Shown piece after piece: positions 33,083 through 56,206 of a stretch of DNA of 64,000 bases; within the stretch, counting starts at the first letter, position 1; each line of letters begins with the position of its first letter. The notes beneath the pieces were generated by a model that worked only from the letters and a program-made list of their open reading frames with translations, did not search any database and was not told the DNA's origin. Both the position numbers and the translations under genes were made by a program. Source of the stretch: Amoebidium appalachense (Eukaryota; Ichthyosporea); NCBI GenBank assembly GCA_963693365.1, contig CAVNZM010000016.1, positions 6,944,001 through 7,008,000 on the forward strand, written 5' to 3'.

Positions 33083-34177
33083 GGTCTACTTAGGCTTGGC
33101 AACTAAACGTATACCTATAATGAGACGTTGTTGCTGATGTTAATGCCTTTTCACAGTACACAAGGTGACTGGCCTGCGTGTGCAACGGTCTACAGGCCTG
33201 TCTACAGGCTCTCTGGTCCACATATGGTTCGGCGCTGAAATCGAAAATGTCTTCCTCGAAAGCTTCTTGAACAAGTTGCTGGATTTTGGGGCTCCTCTGT
33301 AATGTCTTCCAATCCTACACCGACGATATCGAGGGACACTACATAACGCAAACGCGTTTGCCCGTGCACAGGACATAGCCCATATGTGCATTGTGCACTG
33401 CTGAACACACAACACGTCAACATTACCTATCTGGATAGGAAGCTTGTCTGGAGCTGCAGTGATGCACACCCACAAGCAACTTGCAGCATATATAATATTG
33501 ATCCAGCTACAGCCAAGTGGTACCGTGTATGTTAGCAACGGGTATGCTTTTGGGATACAAGAATGCGTACCCTAAGGGCATTGCATCCCTGCATTTCGCT
33601 TTATCGATAAGTGCCTGTCTGTTTGTGATGCGTCAGCACGACTCTGCCCAGTAGGCACCCTTCACGCAAACTGCATAGCAGCTGCAGGGAACTTAACCAG
33701 CCAGTACAACGCCCGTGCACACAGCACACATCTCAGTTGCGTTGTGCAAATAAATGCACTGGCCCGCTTTTCTGAGTCGCACACCCCATGGACTGATGGA
33801 AAACGGAGTACGTGCAGCTAGTTAACTATGATGTACGTGTTCATTGCTCTAAGGGACTGGGTAGTATAATTACTATACATAGGCCGGAGCACCTGCCAAG
33901 TGGCATGGCCTACCACTAAGGCTTTTGTCAACGTCAGAGCTATACAGCACTACATTGCTTTGCTGTAGCCAGAACCAGGGAGGGGTTATTTTCAGGAATG
34001 CCCCCACATGCTCCGTTTGGCCTGCATGTTGGTGTGCAGCAAGCCCCGCCGGACCTGCACCCAAAGGCTTGTGAGATCACGTGCGGTCCGACTTGAGCCT
34101 GTCGCGAACGCTTTGCGAGGAAATGTAGCTTCATTGCCACACAAGGTTCTGTTTAATGTAGTAAGGAATATTGAAAG

Positions 34178-34178
34178 T

Positions 34179-34225
<47 letters not shown>
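34178..34225 (+). repeat. (ACGC)n microsatellite
   Basis: About 12 copies of the tetranucleotide CGCA/ACGC, a different repeat class from the CA tracts around it. Confidence 0.95.
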
Positions 34226-34916
34226 CACACAGGCGCAGTCGCACGCAGACAGACGCACGGCGTCGCACGCGCATCGTGTTCTCCTCAGTCAAGAGACCAG
34301 TGCTGCCACCTACTGAAATGGCTCCTTATTTTTCCTTACACATTCAGCGAACACTGGGCTCTATCGAACCGTCGAGGCGCCGCGACAGAAAGCATGCACG
34401 CGGTCGCGAGAGTGTCAGTACGTGTGAGCGACCAGTGCACATTTTTCCAAAATCACGCTGCCCAAGGCACGGCCCGGGGCCCACATGCGCGATGCGTTCC
34501 GGACCAATCAGGTATTTCTACCTTCTGGTACGGTACTAGCTCATCGGGGGCCTAGCCGAAGAAATGACTGTTTGGTTTCTCTTCTTGTACAATTAATAAC
34601 ATATTTTATTTGTCTTGTCTCTACCCCTTATAATTTTTTTTCAACACTTGCAAGTAAGTTTGTGTAGATGGTAAAACAAAGAAATGGGGGGTCGTAACAT
34701 TTAGAACGCACTTATCAGTGATTGGTCGACCTGGCGCTATCTTTCCCGTTCGGCAAAACAAGGCATTTTTGTGCTTGATTCTGATTCGTTCAAGCGTACG
34801 TCATCCGGTTTTGGGCAGCCGCTGATGCGGGCGAGAAGCCAAGACTAAAAATAGACACAAGCATTTTTATTGAATGAAACTCATGTACATTAAAACACCA
34901 CGGCTCACGGACACTC

Positions 34917-34924
34917 TATATAAG
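34917..34924 (+). promoter_or_regulatory. TATA box of acyl-CoA dehydrogenase gene
   Basis: TATATAAG lies 80 bp upstream of the ATG at 35004, a normal distance if the 5' leader is about 50 nt. Confidence 0.6.
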
Positions 34925-35003
34925 CTGCCCCATGCCACTTTTGTCAGGTTTGTCAAGGCAAAAGGAGCAGCCATTTTCGTTTTGGCGGGAAAAGAGTTCG
35001 AAA

Positions 35004-41944
<6,941 letters not shown>

Positions 41945-42559
41945 TTAGTGTGTGTGTACGTGTCCGTGTGGGTGTGTGTGTGCATGCAGGCAGTCTGTGC
42001 CTGCATGTCGACGGGCTTGCAATACTGCGTGTGTGCGCAGGTGTGTACGTGGATGGCAGTCGGAGTAAGAATACACTTGTGTGTGTGTGTGTGTGTGCCC
42101 GTTATGTGTTTTTTCGAATGTGCCCTGTAGTGATAGGGCAACACAAAGTTAAGAGCATGTAGTTGTAGGTTGGAGCATAAAACCAACGAGAAGAGCATGT
42201 ACATAGGCGCCATTAAACCTTATGGAGCTGCAATCTGTACTAATCCACCAATGAAAGTGATCTATAAAAAATACCATTATTCTGAAACTCCCTCATGCCC
42301 AGTTTTGGTACATCCCCCCCCCCCCCCAAACAACAACACACACACACACACACACGTCACACGCTCCTCCTCCCCCAGGCAAGAACGTGCACACACACAC
42401 ACACTAGTCGGTCTGACCAAAGCAAGTTTGGCCACAGAAGAACGTTAGCAGGTGGTGGCCATGCATGGCCTGCGGTGCAAAGGCTGGGCGTGCTCGTGTT
42501 TGAGGCGTAACGGTTGTGGTTTGGGATATGTGTGAGTTGTTGTTGGGGGGGGGGGGATA

Positions 42560-42792
42560 TCACGGGAGCTCAGTACCGTATATACATGTATGTCCCGAAC
42601 TTAGTAAACTGCCCACGTTACTGACACGGGCCAGATGTGTACAAAACACATGTAGGGCTACCCACATGATACCTGGTCCGAATGTACACACATCTACACC
42701 ACAGATCGTGTGCGCACACTGTGGGTGTCACCTGAAGCGGGTGTACACCGTGAGTCTTATACGGCATAACATTATCAACAGATCTAGAAATG
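42560..42792 (+). repeat. dispersed repeat, copy 1 (second copy inverted at 54195-54400)
   Basis: GACACGGGCC, ACATGTAGGGCTACCCACA, CCTGGTCCGAATGTACA and CACCTGAAGCGGGTGTACAC recur in the same order, with substitutions, on the reverse strand of 54195-54400. In both places the block is near a LINE tail, directly abutting it here, so the two may belong to one larger element. Non-coding. Confidence 0.75.
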
Positions 42793-42796
42793 GATG

Positions 42797-43018
42797 AGGG
42801 GGTTGACGCTATTTACTCGAGGAAAAGAGAGACCAGTCTCAGGTATGAGGGTTTTTGCTCGGAATATCCCCTCAGCGGTATATCATGATCAAGTACATAG
42901 ATGTCGGGTGATGATTATGTATCAGGGGTTTCTTACTCTACGAAGCACCATAAAGACTAGTACTAAGAAAATCAATTAGTTGGGTTCCCCGTTTTTTTTT
43001 TTTTTTTTTTTTTTTTTT
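42797..43018 (-). mobile_element. LINE 3'-tail fragment, minus orientation
   Basis: Read on the minus strand, an A-run (43018-42993) is followed by CGGGGAACCCAACTAATTGA and then about 190 bp matching the tails at 48650-48855 and 53692-53879, ending in CTCGAGTAAATAGCGTCAACC. The sequence before the A-run is unrelated to the LINE, so this is either a severely 5'-truncated copy or an independent repeat carrying the same tail. Confidence 0.8.
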
Positions 43019-43271
43019 GATGGATGATGGGGGGAAATGTAGATGAATATCATAGCATCAACGCTTCGTTCGTTTATTCTATCGTTGGGGAGAGGAGTGA
43101 GGAGGGGGGGAGGGGAGGGGGAGGGGGGGGGGGGGGGAGGGGGGGGGGGGGGGGGGGGACTCAAATCATGTGCGCACATACTCCCGAACCAGCTGCAGAC
43201 GTACAGCAAGTACGTGCACACACACAAACATACACACACGTACATGAACACGAACACACACACACACATAC

Positions 43272-43273
43272 GT

Positions 43274-43345
<72 letters not shown>
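43272..43345 (+). repeat. (CA)n microsatellite
   Basis: About 74 bp of pure CA downstream of a long G-rich stretch (about 43105-43158). Translations of this tract are not genes. Confidence 0.95.
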
Positions 43346-43349
<4 letters not shown>

Positions 43350-43654
43350 TACCAACATGTGCACATTCTCACACGAGTAACACCTCACCACACGCACACA
43401 TATGTACTTGTACCCGGGAAAGTCATTCTGACTGACTGTGCAATTCGGGCCAAGAGACACTATTCTGACTGACTGTGCAATTTTGCACTCCATATGTGCT
43501 ATTGTAGCTCCTTGCTCTTCAATGGGTCTTTAACCGGAGTGAGTCAGGCTGGCAGTGGCTAGAGTGAGCTCATTACCTTGCATTTCCAACACACATACGC
43601 GAGTCCCTTAGATTGTACTGGGAGTTTTTCTTTTTCTTTTCTTTTTTTCTTTCT

Positions 43655-43718
43655 TTTATTTATTTATTTATTTATTTTTGGGGGGTGGTTGTTGTTGTTG
43701 TTGTTGTTGTTGTTGTTG
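43655..43718 (+). repeat. (TTTA)n and (GTT)n microsatellites
   Basis: About six TTTA/TTAT units (43657-43678) followed after a G-run by about ten GTT units (43688-43718), each a rare repeat class in this window. Confidence 0.92.
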
Positions 43719-44374
43719 CAGGGCCATAATTTCACCGCACCACAGACATGCATATGATCGCGGGCCCGACGTCTTACAGCTGCAGGTTTAACACTTCCAT
43801 GTCGACAGCATCATGGACATTTTATTTCTCGGGCATTCTATTATGAGTATATTTTATTTCTCACGCCGCGGGTATTCTATTGTAGGAGAATATCTGTGTG
43901 TGGTGGCAGCATGACATACACGTGTAGGGCGCCATATAAGACCCTTCCCGATGACAACCGATTCAATAATAAGAACACAGCATAATTCTGGTACTTTGGG
44001 CTATTGGACTCGAACGTTTTCTTCGATTCCAGATACGATTCAATCGATTCCAGATAAGATTTAATCTGAGTCAGTAACATGGATAACTTCAATATGCTAT
44101 ATGATGCTTATTTCAATACCACACATAAGCCGCCCTTACAAGAACCATTACTCTGCTCTAAATATCGATATCCACAGCATAAGTTGCAATTGTTTCTCGC
44201 CATAGCTCCCTTGACATACTGATGTCCCCGCACGTTACAGTATCTAGATCACCGAAACGGATTCGTCCTTGCTCACTTGTCTCTAGTAATTATTCCCAAC
44301 ATTCCTCCACTTTCTTGCCCCACCTTTCCCTTCTCGTCTCCGTAATCTCCGTCTTACACTCGTGTCTGCGGACC

Positions 44375-45472
44375 TCAATCCCATCTCTTTTCGTCGTACC
44401 CATCCTCGTCGCGCTGCCGACTCTTCTCCTCCTCCTTCTCCTCGTAATCATCGTCGTCATTTTTTCCCTCGATCATATTCTTCTCCTCCTGCTCCTCCTC
44501 CTCGTCTGCATCGTCATAGTCGACATCATTCCCCTCGATAATAGCTTTTTCCTCCTCGTCCTCCTCGTATTCATACTCGTCATCCTCGTCTTTCTCTTCG
44601 GCCCACTGGGTCTTACCCCCCCGCGGTGCAATGGGAGGACCTGTGTACACGGGAACCCCCACGAACATCTCGGCCATGCTCCTAGCTATGGGATCCCCCG
44701 CGAACATCTCGGCCATGCTCCTAGCCTTGGCTATGGGAATCCCCGCGAACATCTCGGCCATGCTCCTAGCCTTGGCTGAAACCGTGCACTTGCCGTTGAC
44801 ACAGTTGTTGAGGCCGTCGAGGCACGACGTCCAGTTCTCACACGGCCCCCCCACGGGCGATTTTGCGGCACATTTGCCCACGACGGTGCCGTCCCTGGAG
44901 CCCATACACCACATCTCGACGGAGGACGAGTCACAGTCGTCTGAAGTCACGCACGGCCCACCCGCCTTGCTCGTCTCCCCGTCAGGCCGGCATCTGCCCA
45001 AGCGGCAGGAGAACCCGGAGGCACACTGGTCGTTGTTGATATCGCACACCCCGTTGAGGCCGGGCCGGGGAGAACACTTTCCCGTCTTGCCGTCCTTGCC
45101 CGCTTGGCAAATAGCGTCCGACTTGCACCTTTGGTTGTAGTCGTATCCCCCGACCACGCACGCACCCCCAAGCGGCACCTTCAGCTTTTCAGCCTCCGCC
45201 TCTTGGATGTCTTCCTCGAGCACACACTTGCCTTTGAAGCACCTACTCTCCTCCATGCACGCATACGAAGTCGTGCATGCCTCCCCGTCTTTCTTCACTG
45301 CGGCGCATTTCTTCGTTTTGATGTCACACCACAGCCCACGCTCGCCTCCGCATCCACCGTTTGCGCTACAAGCAGTTCCGACGACAAATGTCTGGGTGGG
45401 TTTGGCCAGCGCAAGGTTGGCAAACGCGAGAGCGACGACGGCAGAAACAATCATTCTCGTACACCGACACAT
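44375..45472 (-). CDS. secreted cysteine-rich protein with MAEMF repeats and acidic tail
   Basis: Intronless, 365 residues; family not recognised. Visible parts: a hydrophobic signal peptide (MIVSAVVALAFANLALA, cleavage likely before KPT, about residue 23); a cysteine-rich region (about 30-230) with repeated modules of the G-x-x-C...C...C.x.G.C type, loosely like Dickkopf or other small disulphide-rich repeats; three tandem copies of a peptide containing RSMAEMFAG or RSMAEMFVG, each preceded by Ala-Lys-Ala-Arg or Ala-Arg; and a highly acidic Asp/Glu tail (about 285-365) with no cysteine. Extracellular or secretory-pathway location is inferred. The acidic tail could bind calcium or cations. 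The repeats are tandem at DNA level (about 44650-44778), so they arose by recent duplication. The start could be ATG 45472 or, six codons later, 45454. Expression is unproven, but the long frame, signal peptide and regular cysteines argue for a real gene. Confidence 0.82.
   Translation of the reverse strand: MCRCTRMIVSAVVALAFANLALAKPTQTFVVGTACSANGGCGGERGLWCDIKTKKCAAVKKDGEACTTSYACMEESRCFKGKCVLEEDIQEAEAEKLKVPLGGACVVGGYDYNQRCKSDAICQAGKDGKTGKCSPRPGLNGVCDINNDQCASGFSCRLGRCRPDGETSKAGGPCVTSDDCDSSSVEMWCMGSRDGTVVGKCAAKSPVGGPCENWTSCLDGLNNCVNGKCTVSAKARSMAEMFAGIPIAKARSMAEMFAGDPIARSMAEMFVGVPVYTGPPIAPRGGKTQWAEEKDEDDEYEYEEDEEEKAIIEGNDVDYDDADEEEEQEEKNMIEGKNDDDDYEEKEEEKSRQRDEDGYDEKRWD
44650..44778 (-). repeat. 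in-frame tandem repeat coding for MAEMF peptides
   Basis: Three units of about 45-51 bp sharing GAACATCTCGGCCATGCTCC on the plus strand, inside the cysteine-rich protein gene. Units differ by short in-frame steps (AKAR versus AR). Confidence 0.93.
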
Positions 45473-46109
45473 TTGCTACTGTGCGTGTGTCGATGAATAA
45501 TGAAGTGGGCTGTTGGGCTTTGTAAAGGCGATCAAATTGTATGGTTATTTGGGACAAATAAGTCCATGCGTTTGATTGGTTGAAAGCCTGAGAAACGGCT
45601 CTCCATGTATCATATAATATGCACCAATACAGGTATAAGAAATTGATCTGTTTAGGCAGAAATATATATAAAAACACTCTTTCTAGGTAAATGTGCTCTA
45701 TACGTTTTATAGCTGGATTAAATACATACACACAAAGCCGGCCACCGGCAGCTTTAAAGTTTCACGATATCCACTGTCATTCAATGAAAAGAGCAGAGCT
45801 GAGAGCTGTTCGACATCGTTGATCGGATAGGCTGAAGGTCCATTGCTGCTTCAATAAATGCGAATAAATTTTGGCCCCTGGCTTGCGGCCATGGGCCAGA
45901 ATAACCACTTTTTTATGCGGCCTTAGACATTAGATAATACAAACAAAAGCCGAAAATTTTGCATATTCAGAAACACAAAATGTGCGGTTTCCATTCCCCC
46001 GCCCGCCCTCCCCAACTACATAATCGCAGAGGGCGGGCCGGGCCTGTGTTGCGTAACTGCCAGTACTGTTCGACCAAGGCCTTCTGCGTGTCGGACTCGC
46101 CCCGATAAA
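45473..46109. promoter_or_regulatory. upstream region of the cysteine-rich gene
   Basis: AT-rich, non-repetitive sequence of about 640 bp between this gene's start and the LINE. Inverted CCAAT (ATTGG) lies near 45575. No clear TATA box was found at a standard distance on the minus strand. No coding evidence. Confidence 0.35.
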
Positions 46110-46115
46110 TTCCAC

Positions 46116-48580
<2,465 letters not shown>

Positions 48581-48611
48581 GCTGATACCGAGTGTCCCAG
48601 GGGAGCCCCTA

Positions 48612-48652
<41 letters not shown>

Positions 48653-48855
48653 GGGGAACCCCAACTAATTGATTTCTCTTTGTAGTCTTTATGGTGTCTC
48701 GTAGACTCTAAAGTAAACCCTGATATAAAGTCATCACCCGACATCTATGTACGTGATCATGATATACCCCTGAGGGGATATTCCGAGCAAAACCCCCCCC
48801 ATACCTGAGACTGGTTTCTCTTTGCCTCGAGTAAACAGTGTAAACCCCAAAAAAC

Positions 48856-50929
48856 TTTCATGCCGAGTATGGCGGGATCCGGAAGGCTGGGCCTGTCCGG
48901 ATCTCGGACACGTGACAGCGCCTGTGGCACTGACACCGTGTAACTAAAGTAAGGGCCGTGACGAGTAGTAGGCCTATGCACTTTCTCGGGACCTTCTCAA
49001 GGAGTAGTGTTCATTGAAAGGCGGAAGTGCAGGAACGGAGATTTTAACTCACGAGAGCAAAGTTCTATTACATCTCTGATTCATTTCTAACGGGTCTGGA
49101 GCTTCAGTCACCAGCAGTCACCAAGTTTTACCCATGATAACTGTAAGTCTGACATCTGACAAATGCCCGTGTCCAAGTCCCAGCCGTGCATTACACAGAC
49201 TTACACATGCACACATACCTATACCGGCCCTCTGCCGGCCCCTCACCCCCATCCATCATGATGGCGCCCTCATCGATTCAGGCGCTACAGTAACTTGAAG
49301 GGCCTCAGACATTAATGATTAGGCTGCTCTCGAGAGGGGGGGGGGGGGGGGGAGATCGGGAGAGAGTTAGGAGACTCAAAGATCTGAGGGGCGCCGGGGG
49401 CGGGAGGGGGCAGAGGCCGGGGGAGAGAGAGAGTCGGACACGCAGTTACTGTGACACATGTACACGCACATGTTGAAAACGCCATCGGCGACACACGCGC
49501 ACCATATGCTATGAAGTAGTACCGTCTAGATCTTTTCGTGCCCTGCCTCACCACGGTCTTAAGTATCGTCGTGTTGCATTCACACACGAAACAATACATC
49601 AAGCCCCTATAGGGCGTATTATTATCCTACCCCCCTCCCCCCTCCCCACAAGGCTTCCCTCCAGACTCCCCTCCCCCTCAACCCCTAGCGGTGCGCACGG
49701 AAAGGGGGGGGGAGGGGGGGGATGGAAGCCTGCGGAGTACTCTGGGCACGGGGGAGGGGGGAGGTAACATGAAATCTTTCTCACAGCCCCTTGGCCCTCC
49801 CCCTCCCCCCCCCCCTCCGCCCCCTCCCCCCCCTCCTCATTTCATATAGTCTTGACACGATAACTACTATGATGTATGTATGCATGCATGGAAACTTAAA
49901 GTTTATCCTTAAAGTTTGTCTGACTCTGAGATTGAGTGTCCATCATCGCAAGGATAGGCTGAAGTTGCCCTCCCTCCCCCCTCCCCCCTCCCCCCTCCCA
50001 CCCCCTCCCCGGGTCCCCCCCTCCCTTCCTAAGGTTCAAATTCCGAAAGGGTTCAGATCCGCATGGTTGTTTGTGCAGCCCCATCATACGTCTTGTGCAC
50101 GATTTACTGTAATATAGGGGGGTTAACTTTGGTGAACGCGATTGGTTCATAGCATAAAACGCTTCACACTATATCTCTGGAGATGGCGCTCCACTTATTA
50201 GCTAGAAGGGCGGCAGCGTAAGCTAGCTATCCTCTATCTACCGTGTCACTAAACTAAGGCACATGGGGTTGGCACCCAGACTATTAATAAAGTCTTCACA
50301 CTATTGAGGCGTCACTCAAACCCTTATTATCCCGCGCTGTCTCGTGTCTGCAGCAATACACAAGTACGACAGCTAGTGACTGCAACCTAACACTAACGTA
50401 GCTAAGGTGATCAAGCTTATCCACAAAGGTGCTGAATGCTGCAAGTGTGTGTGACGGCACACACACACTGACCATCACAAGTGTCGGGGGTGACCTACAA
50501 ATGACGGCACACTCGTATTTAATAACTGTCGAGCCCAGAGCTACTGTCCAGACAGTAGCTGCTTATATACGAAGGCAAGTACACTTGTACTCTCTTTTGT
50601 GGTCCTGGTGCTCTGGGGAACTTCACCAGAATCTAAACAGATCCAGCCTCATCCGGGATCTAGGTGGTGCGTAGCTAGCCAATCGGAGCTAACAACGGTG
50701 CGGGCCCTACAGTGGCCATAATCGGAGCCCGGATAGCCGGACGCAATCTGATCGGATAGCCAAGTGACTTTGTAAGAAACACACGTATTTACACAGATCT
50801 CTCTAACAAAGACCAAAAACACCTAAAATAGAATTAAGGAGTGAGTGAGATATCAGTACACAGATTATTTATTCTGACATAGTACATGATGTTCAACTAG
50901 TCTGTGACAGTGTTGCATCCGTTCAATTT
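48856..50929. other. unannotated stretch between LINE and duplicated repeat
   Basis: No gene supported. It contains G-runs (49338-49353), C-rich blocks (49626-49645, 49795-49835, 49970-50020) and otherwise unique-looking sequence. Open frames at 49312-49602 and 50429-50674 show no family motif. Confidence 0.5.
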
Positions 50930-52098
<1,169 letters not shown>

Positions 52099-52134
52099 TA
52101 TTCATATGTGCATATGGTGTGTGTGTGTGTGTGC

Positions 52135-52261
52135 ATATATATATATGATATATAAGTATATAGTATATATATCATATGATATACTATCGGATATCATGAG
52201 TATATCATCAGCTGATATATCATATATATCATATATATATATATATATATATATGATAGTG

Positions 52262-52296
<35 letters not shown>

Positions 52297-52299
52297 TTA
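52135..52299 (+). repeat. (TA)-rich tract
   Basis: AT/TA dinucleotide repeat with GATATC-like interruptions. Its right end, TTA at 52297-52299, is the left flank of the MITE-like element. Confidence 0.9.
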
Positions 52300-52758
52300 G
52301 GACCCAACCAGATCGGCAGAGTCAACTTGCAAAAAGCAGAATTATCTGCAAAAGTGGAATTACTCTGCAAAAAACAGAATTGTTCTGCAAAAAGCAGAAT
52401 TAATTATTCTGCAAAAGGAGAATCACTCTGCTTTTTTAAGAATTATTGCATACAAATGCAGAATCACTCTGCTTTAGCAGAATCACAGAATCACTCTGCG
52501 TCAGCAGATTTATTCTGCTTTAAGCAGAATTACTCTGCCTTTAGCAGATTTATTCCGCAAAATGCAGAATCATACTGCTTTCGACAGCAGAATAATTCTG
52601 CTTTTAGCAGAATAATTCTTCTTTTAGCAGAATGATTCTGCTTTTAGCAGATTGATTCTGCTTTTAGCAGATCGGATTCTGCTTTTAGGAGAATGATTCT
52701 GCTTTTTGCAGAATTATTCTGCTCGGAGCAAGTTGACTCAGCTGGTGTGGTTGGGCCC
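52300..52758. mobile_element. MITE-like element with TTA target duplication and palindromic minisatellite core
   Basis: 459 bp, non-coding. The left end GGACCCAACCA..GAGTCAACTTGC and the right end GCAAGTTGACTC..TGGTTGGGCCC are imperfect terminal inverted repeats of about 31 bp. TTA at 52297-52299 and at 52759-52761 flanks it, a 3-bp target duplication as made by PIF/Harbinger-type transposases. The interior is about 20 degenerate copies of a self-complementary unit (GCAGAAT.ATTCTGC joined by TTTTA or AAAA). No transposase, so it would depend on one elsewhere. Assignment to PIF/Harbinger rests only on the TTA. Confidence 0.75.
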
Positions 52759-52764
52759 TTATAT

Positions 52765-53879
<1,115 letters not shown>

Positions 53880-54029
53880 GGTATATCCGATGATATACTC
53901 ATATCATTGTCATAGTATATAGATAAACACATATATGTATACTATTAGGCTATATACCATATATACTAATATATATAGATACACACACATATATATATCC
54001 CCCCCCCCCCCCCCCCCCCCCTCCCAACC

Positions 54030-54180
54030 TCTCCTCTCTCCCTCTCCCCCTCTACGAGTTCGCTGCACCCTACAGCCTTCCCGCCTTTCACTATCAGTAA
54101 GTGTTTTTTATATATTTCATTATTTTCTTGCGGTTCACCTCGACAGTGTGCGTGTCTGTCTGGAACCTGCATGCTGCTGA
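54030..54180 (+). repeat. continuation of repeat copy A after the nested insertions
   Basis: GAGTTCGCTGCACCCTACAGCCT and TTGCGGTTCACCTC match GAGTTTGCTGCACCCTACAG and TTGCGGTTTACCTC at about 57868-57965 in copy B, where they follow the rest of the repeat without interruption. Confidence 0.7.
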
Positions 54181-54194
54181 GAGTGCGTGCACGC

Positions 54195-54400
54195 GTGATT
54201 ACTAATATTAGAGGAGTGTACACCTGCTTCAGATGACACTGTGTGTGTGCGTAGGATACGTATGCGTCACGTGTGTGTGCACGTATGTACATTCGGAGCA
54301 GGTATGTGTGGGTGGTCCTACATATGCTTGTGTTAACTCATGTGTGGCCCGTGCCATGTGGGACCCGTGTCTAATGTGGGTGGAAATGCTGGATGCTGGG
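54195..54400 (-). repeat. dispersed repeat, copy 2, inverted relative to 42560-42792
   Basis: The reverse complement follows copy 1 block by block; see that entry for the shared motifs. Substitutions about every 6-10 bp. Non-coding. Confidence 0.72.
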
Positions 54401-54656
54401 CATATTTATCTCTACTTTTTTTTTTCTTTCTTTCTTTCCTTTAAAGTTATTTTTTTCCTTTTTTTTTCTTGATTTTATCACATGGTGGGTTCCGGATCCT
54501 GTAATCCTTGATCCTTCAAATTTGGAAGGAGCTCTTTCAACAAACATAAAATCCAAAACGTTTTGTCATTAGAAATACACATCGCGTGCTATGCATGCCC
54601 TTTAATTCTCAGTGACCCCCCCCCCCCCCCCTCTCCGCCAGCAACCCCCTCCCAGA

Positions 54657-54690
<34 letters not shown>

Positions 54691-55021
54691 CCCGCCGGCC
54701 CTCCAACCTTCCCCTACGGTACACAGGCATACACGTACACAGGCACGAACCCCCACACGCACACACGTGCGCATATCGCGCAGGCAGGCCGCATAATATT
54801 AGCACACGCATCACACGTTTGTGGCAGTTACGCATGCTTGTACGTCTGCCCCACGTAACTATCCATATGCATAGTCAACAGTGATTCACAGGGGTCACTC
54901 ACTTTTAAGATAACAGGTACTACTATGGTTTAGGGTCTAAAATCTTAAGGTTTCTCGGCCGTAGGGTTCATTATCTTATCCCCCCCCCCCCCCCCCCCCC
55001 CCCTCTCTCTTTTTTTTTTTT

Positions 55022-55075
<54 letters not shown>

Positions 55076-55099
55076 CGAAAAAAAAAAAAAAAAAAAGGG
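54401..55099. other. T-rich and homopolymer-rich spacer
   Basis: T-rich sequence (54416-54470), C-runs (54617-54632, 54660-54687), then an extreme homopolymer stretch at 54979-55120 in the order C, T, G, A, G. No gene supported. Confidence 0.6.
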
Positions 55100-55277
55100 G
55101 GGGGGGGGGGGGGGGGGGGGGACACACACACACCGTGCACCGTGACATGGAGACACCGCGGCCGAGACACACACACACACACAAAGTGATACACACGTGC
55201 ACACACGCGCACACCCAATGACAAACAAGCACAAAATCCGAATGAACACACAGACATATGCACACATTTTCGCACAG

Positions 55278-55314
<37 letters not shown>

Positions 55315-55380
55315 TTCCCTCCACAAAAAATAAAAAAAAATAAAACAAAACCTCCCCAACCATAAAAAGAACCCATAGGA

Positions 55381-55416
<36 letters not shown>

Positions 55417-55833
55417 TGGGAGGAGGGGGGTGGAGAGGGCGAACGGTTGGGGGGAGACGCACACACACACACCGTGCACCGTTACACGGACACACACACA
55501 AACACACACACACACACGCACCTTGTGATACACAGACATGCACACACATACACACCACACACACACACAAACACAGAGTGAAAACGATCACAAAATCCAA
55601 ATGTACACACACTGTCAGACATATGCACACATTTTCGCACAACAACCCCCCCCCCCCCCCCCCCCCCCCTCCCCCCCCCCCCCCTCCCCCCCCCCCCCCC
55701 CCCCCCCCCCCCGCCGCCCAAAAAAAAAATAAAAAAATACTCCCCGGAGCCCAAAAAAAGGACCCACAGGCCAGGGGGGAAGGGGGGAGGGGGGGCCACA
55801 CACATACACCGTGCACCGTGACCCGGCCGCAGA

Positions 55834-55929
<96 letters not shown>

Positions 55930-55995
55930 GTGACAAACGAACACGGCAATTGTACAGATATATTCACAAATTTGCGCACAGAAAGGTGCATAGTG
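55100..55995 (+). repeat. three tandem copies of a ~350-bp repeat
   Basis: CACCGTGCACCGT starts near 55131, 55471 and 55808. After it each copy has CA tracts, an ACAAA/AACGA-type link and CACA.ATTTTCGCACA or ATTTGCGCACA (about 55263, 55630, 55967). The first two also have a C-run, an A-rich AAATAAAAAAA, and CCCATAGGAC or CCCACAGGCC before the next G-run. The third lacks that last part. Long Pro/Gly/Thr-His frames here are repeat translations. Confidence 0.82.
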
Positions 55996-56077
55996 GAGTT
56001 GGGGAGTCCCTGTCCGGGCACCGTGGTCCGTGGGCCCATTAATGTAAACGGTTGCACTCTTTCATGCATAGCCAGTT

Positions 56078-56206
<129 letters not shown>

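Larger units (their letters stand above)
33083..35003. promoter_or_regulatory. divergent intergenic region, RRP40 / acyl-CoA dehydrogenase
   Basis: 1.9 kb between opposing start codons and nearly free of long homopolymers. It holds a TATATAAG box at 34917-34924, 80 bp upstream of the dehydrogenase ATG; CCAAT elements near 34503 and, inverted, near 34719; and an (ACGC)n tract at 34178-34225. Open frames at 33140-33538 and 34008-34316 show no recognisable domain. Confidence 0.55.
41945..44374. other. spacer between ACADS and the cysteine-rich gene
   Basis: No supported gene. ATTAAA at about 42212 is a possible ACADS poly(A) signal. The rest is dispersed repeat (42560-42792), a LINE 3'-tail copy (42797-43018), G-runs, (CA)n at 43272-43345, TTTA and GTT microsatellites (43655-43718) and a short tandem repeat (44030-44066). 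Confidence 0.6.

Noticed and set aside
33140-33538. 132-residue minus-strand frame upstream of RRP40
   Set aside because: No domain, signal or splice-supported neighbour; it lies in the divergent promoter region.
44222-44779. 185-residue plus-strand frame rich in Leu, Val and Ile
   Set aside because: It is the antisense of the acidic tail and repeats of the cysteine-rich gene; its hydrophobicity comes from complementing Asp/Glu codons.
50030-50080. tRNA-like B box (GGTTCAAATTCC)
   Set aside because: No A box or cloverleaf could be found upstream, which is C-rich.
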